Assembly (NCBI GenBank): GCA_013298805.1
Contig: JAAFIU010000008.1
Coordinates: 1-51,041 of the forward strand
DNA: 51,041 nt
Origin: Cytophagales bacterium
GTDB lineage: Bacteria; Bacteroidota; Bacteroidia; Cytophagales; Spirosomataceae
Reading direction: 5' to 3'
Positions 50,800 through 51,041 of this stretch are shown here, piece by piece. Below the pieces are notes generated by a model, which ran no database searches, had not been told where the DNA came from, and saw only the letters and a program-made list of their open reading frames with translations. The first letter of the stretch is position 1. Every line of letters starts with the position of its first letter. A program made the position numbers and the translations under genes.

Positions 50800-51041
50800 T
50801 CATCCATTTGTTTTTCGTAACAAAGGATAAATCAAAACAGAACCCAAAATTACCAAAGTTCCAAGGTAAAACCCTGTTGTCATGCGTTCTTTTTCACCAA
50901 AAATTGAGTAAGCCAGAATTATTCCGTAAACTGGCTCAAGATTTATGGTTAAAGTGAAAGTAAATGCTGAAAAAATCCTGACCAAATCTACCGATTTTGA
51001 ATACGCATAAACCGTACACACAAAAGCTAAAATAGAAATCC
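50800..51041 (-). CDS. EamA/DMT family transporter, 5' end beyond window
   Basis: The 80-residue C-terminal fragment runs off the right edge; the frame is open to the last base. It reads ISILAFVCTVYAYSKSVDLV, INLEPVYGIILAYSIFGEKE and TTGFYLGTLVILGSVLIYPL, matching the last helices of a drug/metabolite transporter of the EamA family, including the typical NLEPV motif and the E-x-[ML]-x(3)-x-GA-like loop before the last helix. It is an inner-membrane exporter with unknown substrate. It ends 32 bases upstream of the DUF6056-like gene. Confidence 0.85.
   Translation of the reverse strand, partial: ISILAFVCTVYAYSKSVDLVRIFSAFTFTLTINLEPVYGIILAYSIFGEKERMTTGFYLGTLVILGSVLIYPLLRKTNG

Noticed and set aside
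1-51041. CRISPR arrays, tRNA or rRNA genes, integrase or prophage
   Set aside because: No regularly spaced repeats with unique spacers, no cloverleaf-like segments, and no integrase, capsid or portal frame were seen; repeats found are palindromes or REP-like units.

Overview
The window is a chromosomal segment of a low-GC Bacteroidota bacterium, most likely of the order Cytophagales (inference from gene content). The evidence is a SusC-like TonB receptor with a carboxypeptidase-regulatory-like N-terminus, AT-rich leaders without clear Shine-Dalgarno sites, promoter elements of the Bacteroidota type (TTTG, 21 nt, TAnnTTTG), a eukaryote-type NADP isocitrate dehydrogenase, a bacterial crtI-crtB carotenoid pair, and several DinB-family genes. 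No rRNA, tRNA, CRISPR array or prophage was recognised.

Layout. 1-4.2 kb (minus): an AAA ATPase cut by the window edge, a NupC-type nucleoside transporter and a FUSC-type membrane protein. 4.3-9.0 kb (minus): a probable metal-linked outer-membrane cluster (small Cys protein, TonB receptor, YHS-like protein, Asp-box beta-propeller). 9.3-15.2 kb: a GH63-type glucosidase, a collagen-repeat lipoprotein, a DUF4405-like membrane protein, an AraC regulator and a TumE-type toxin-antitoxin pair. 15.3-25 kb: the isoleucine/valine locus, with ilvC on plus and ilvD, ilvB and ilvN on minus. A consensus promoter, a 16-codon leader peptide with eight consecutive Ile/Val/Leu codons and an intrinsic terminator lie upstream of ilvD, so attenuation is likely. 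This locus is interrupted by small gene modules bounded by inverted repeats: two four-helix-bundle (23S intervening-sequence-type) genes, both damaged, and a GxxExxY gene lying among roughly 100-nt palindromes.

25-33 kb: four DinB genes, two GNAT acetyltransferases, a ChaN-like protein, a Gfo/Idh/MocA oxidoreductase and two orphan hypotheticals amid REP-like repeats. One orphan overlaps a 20-codon fragment that looks like the tail of a lost toxin. 33-38 kb: a decayed reading frame, then a membrane-anchored TPR-CHAT cysteine protease paired with a membrane-anchored subtilase. 38-42 kb: icd, crtI and crtB. 42-45.5 kb: serS, a REP-associated (IS200-like) transposase bracketed by its probable REP hairpins, and an aspartokinase. 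45.5-51 kb (minus): two successive modules, each a GtrB-like GT2 plus a polytopic GT-C-like membrane protein, then a truncated EamA transporter.

The strongest leads are the inverted-repeat-flanked modules in the ilv operon, the ilv attenuator, the CHAT-subtilase pair, the transposase/REP unit and the orphan immunity-type gene with its toxin-tail remnant. All family assignments come from reading the translations; no database search was run.
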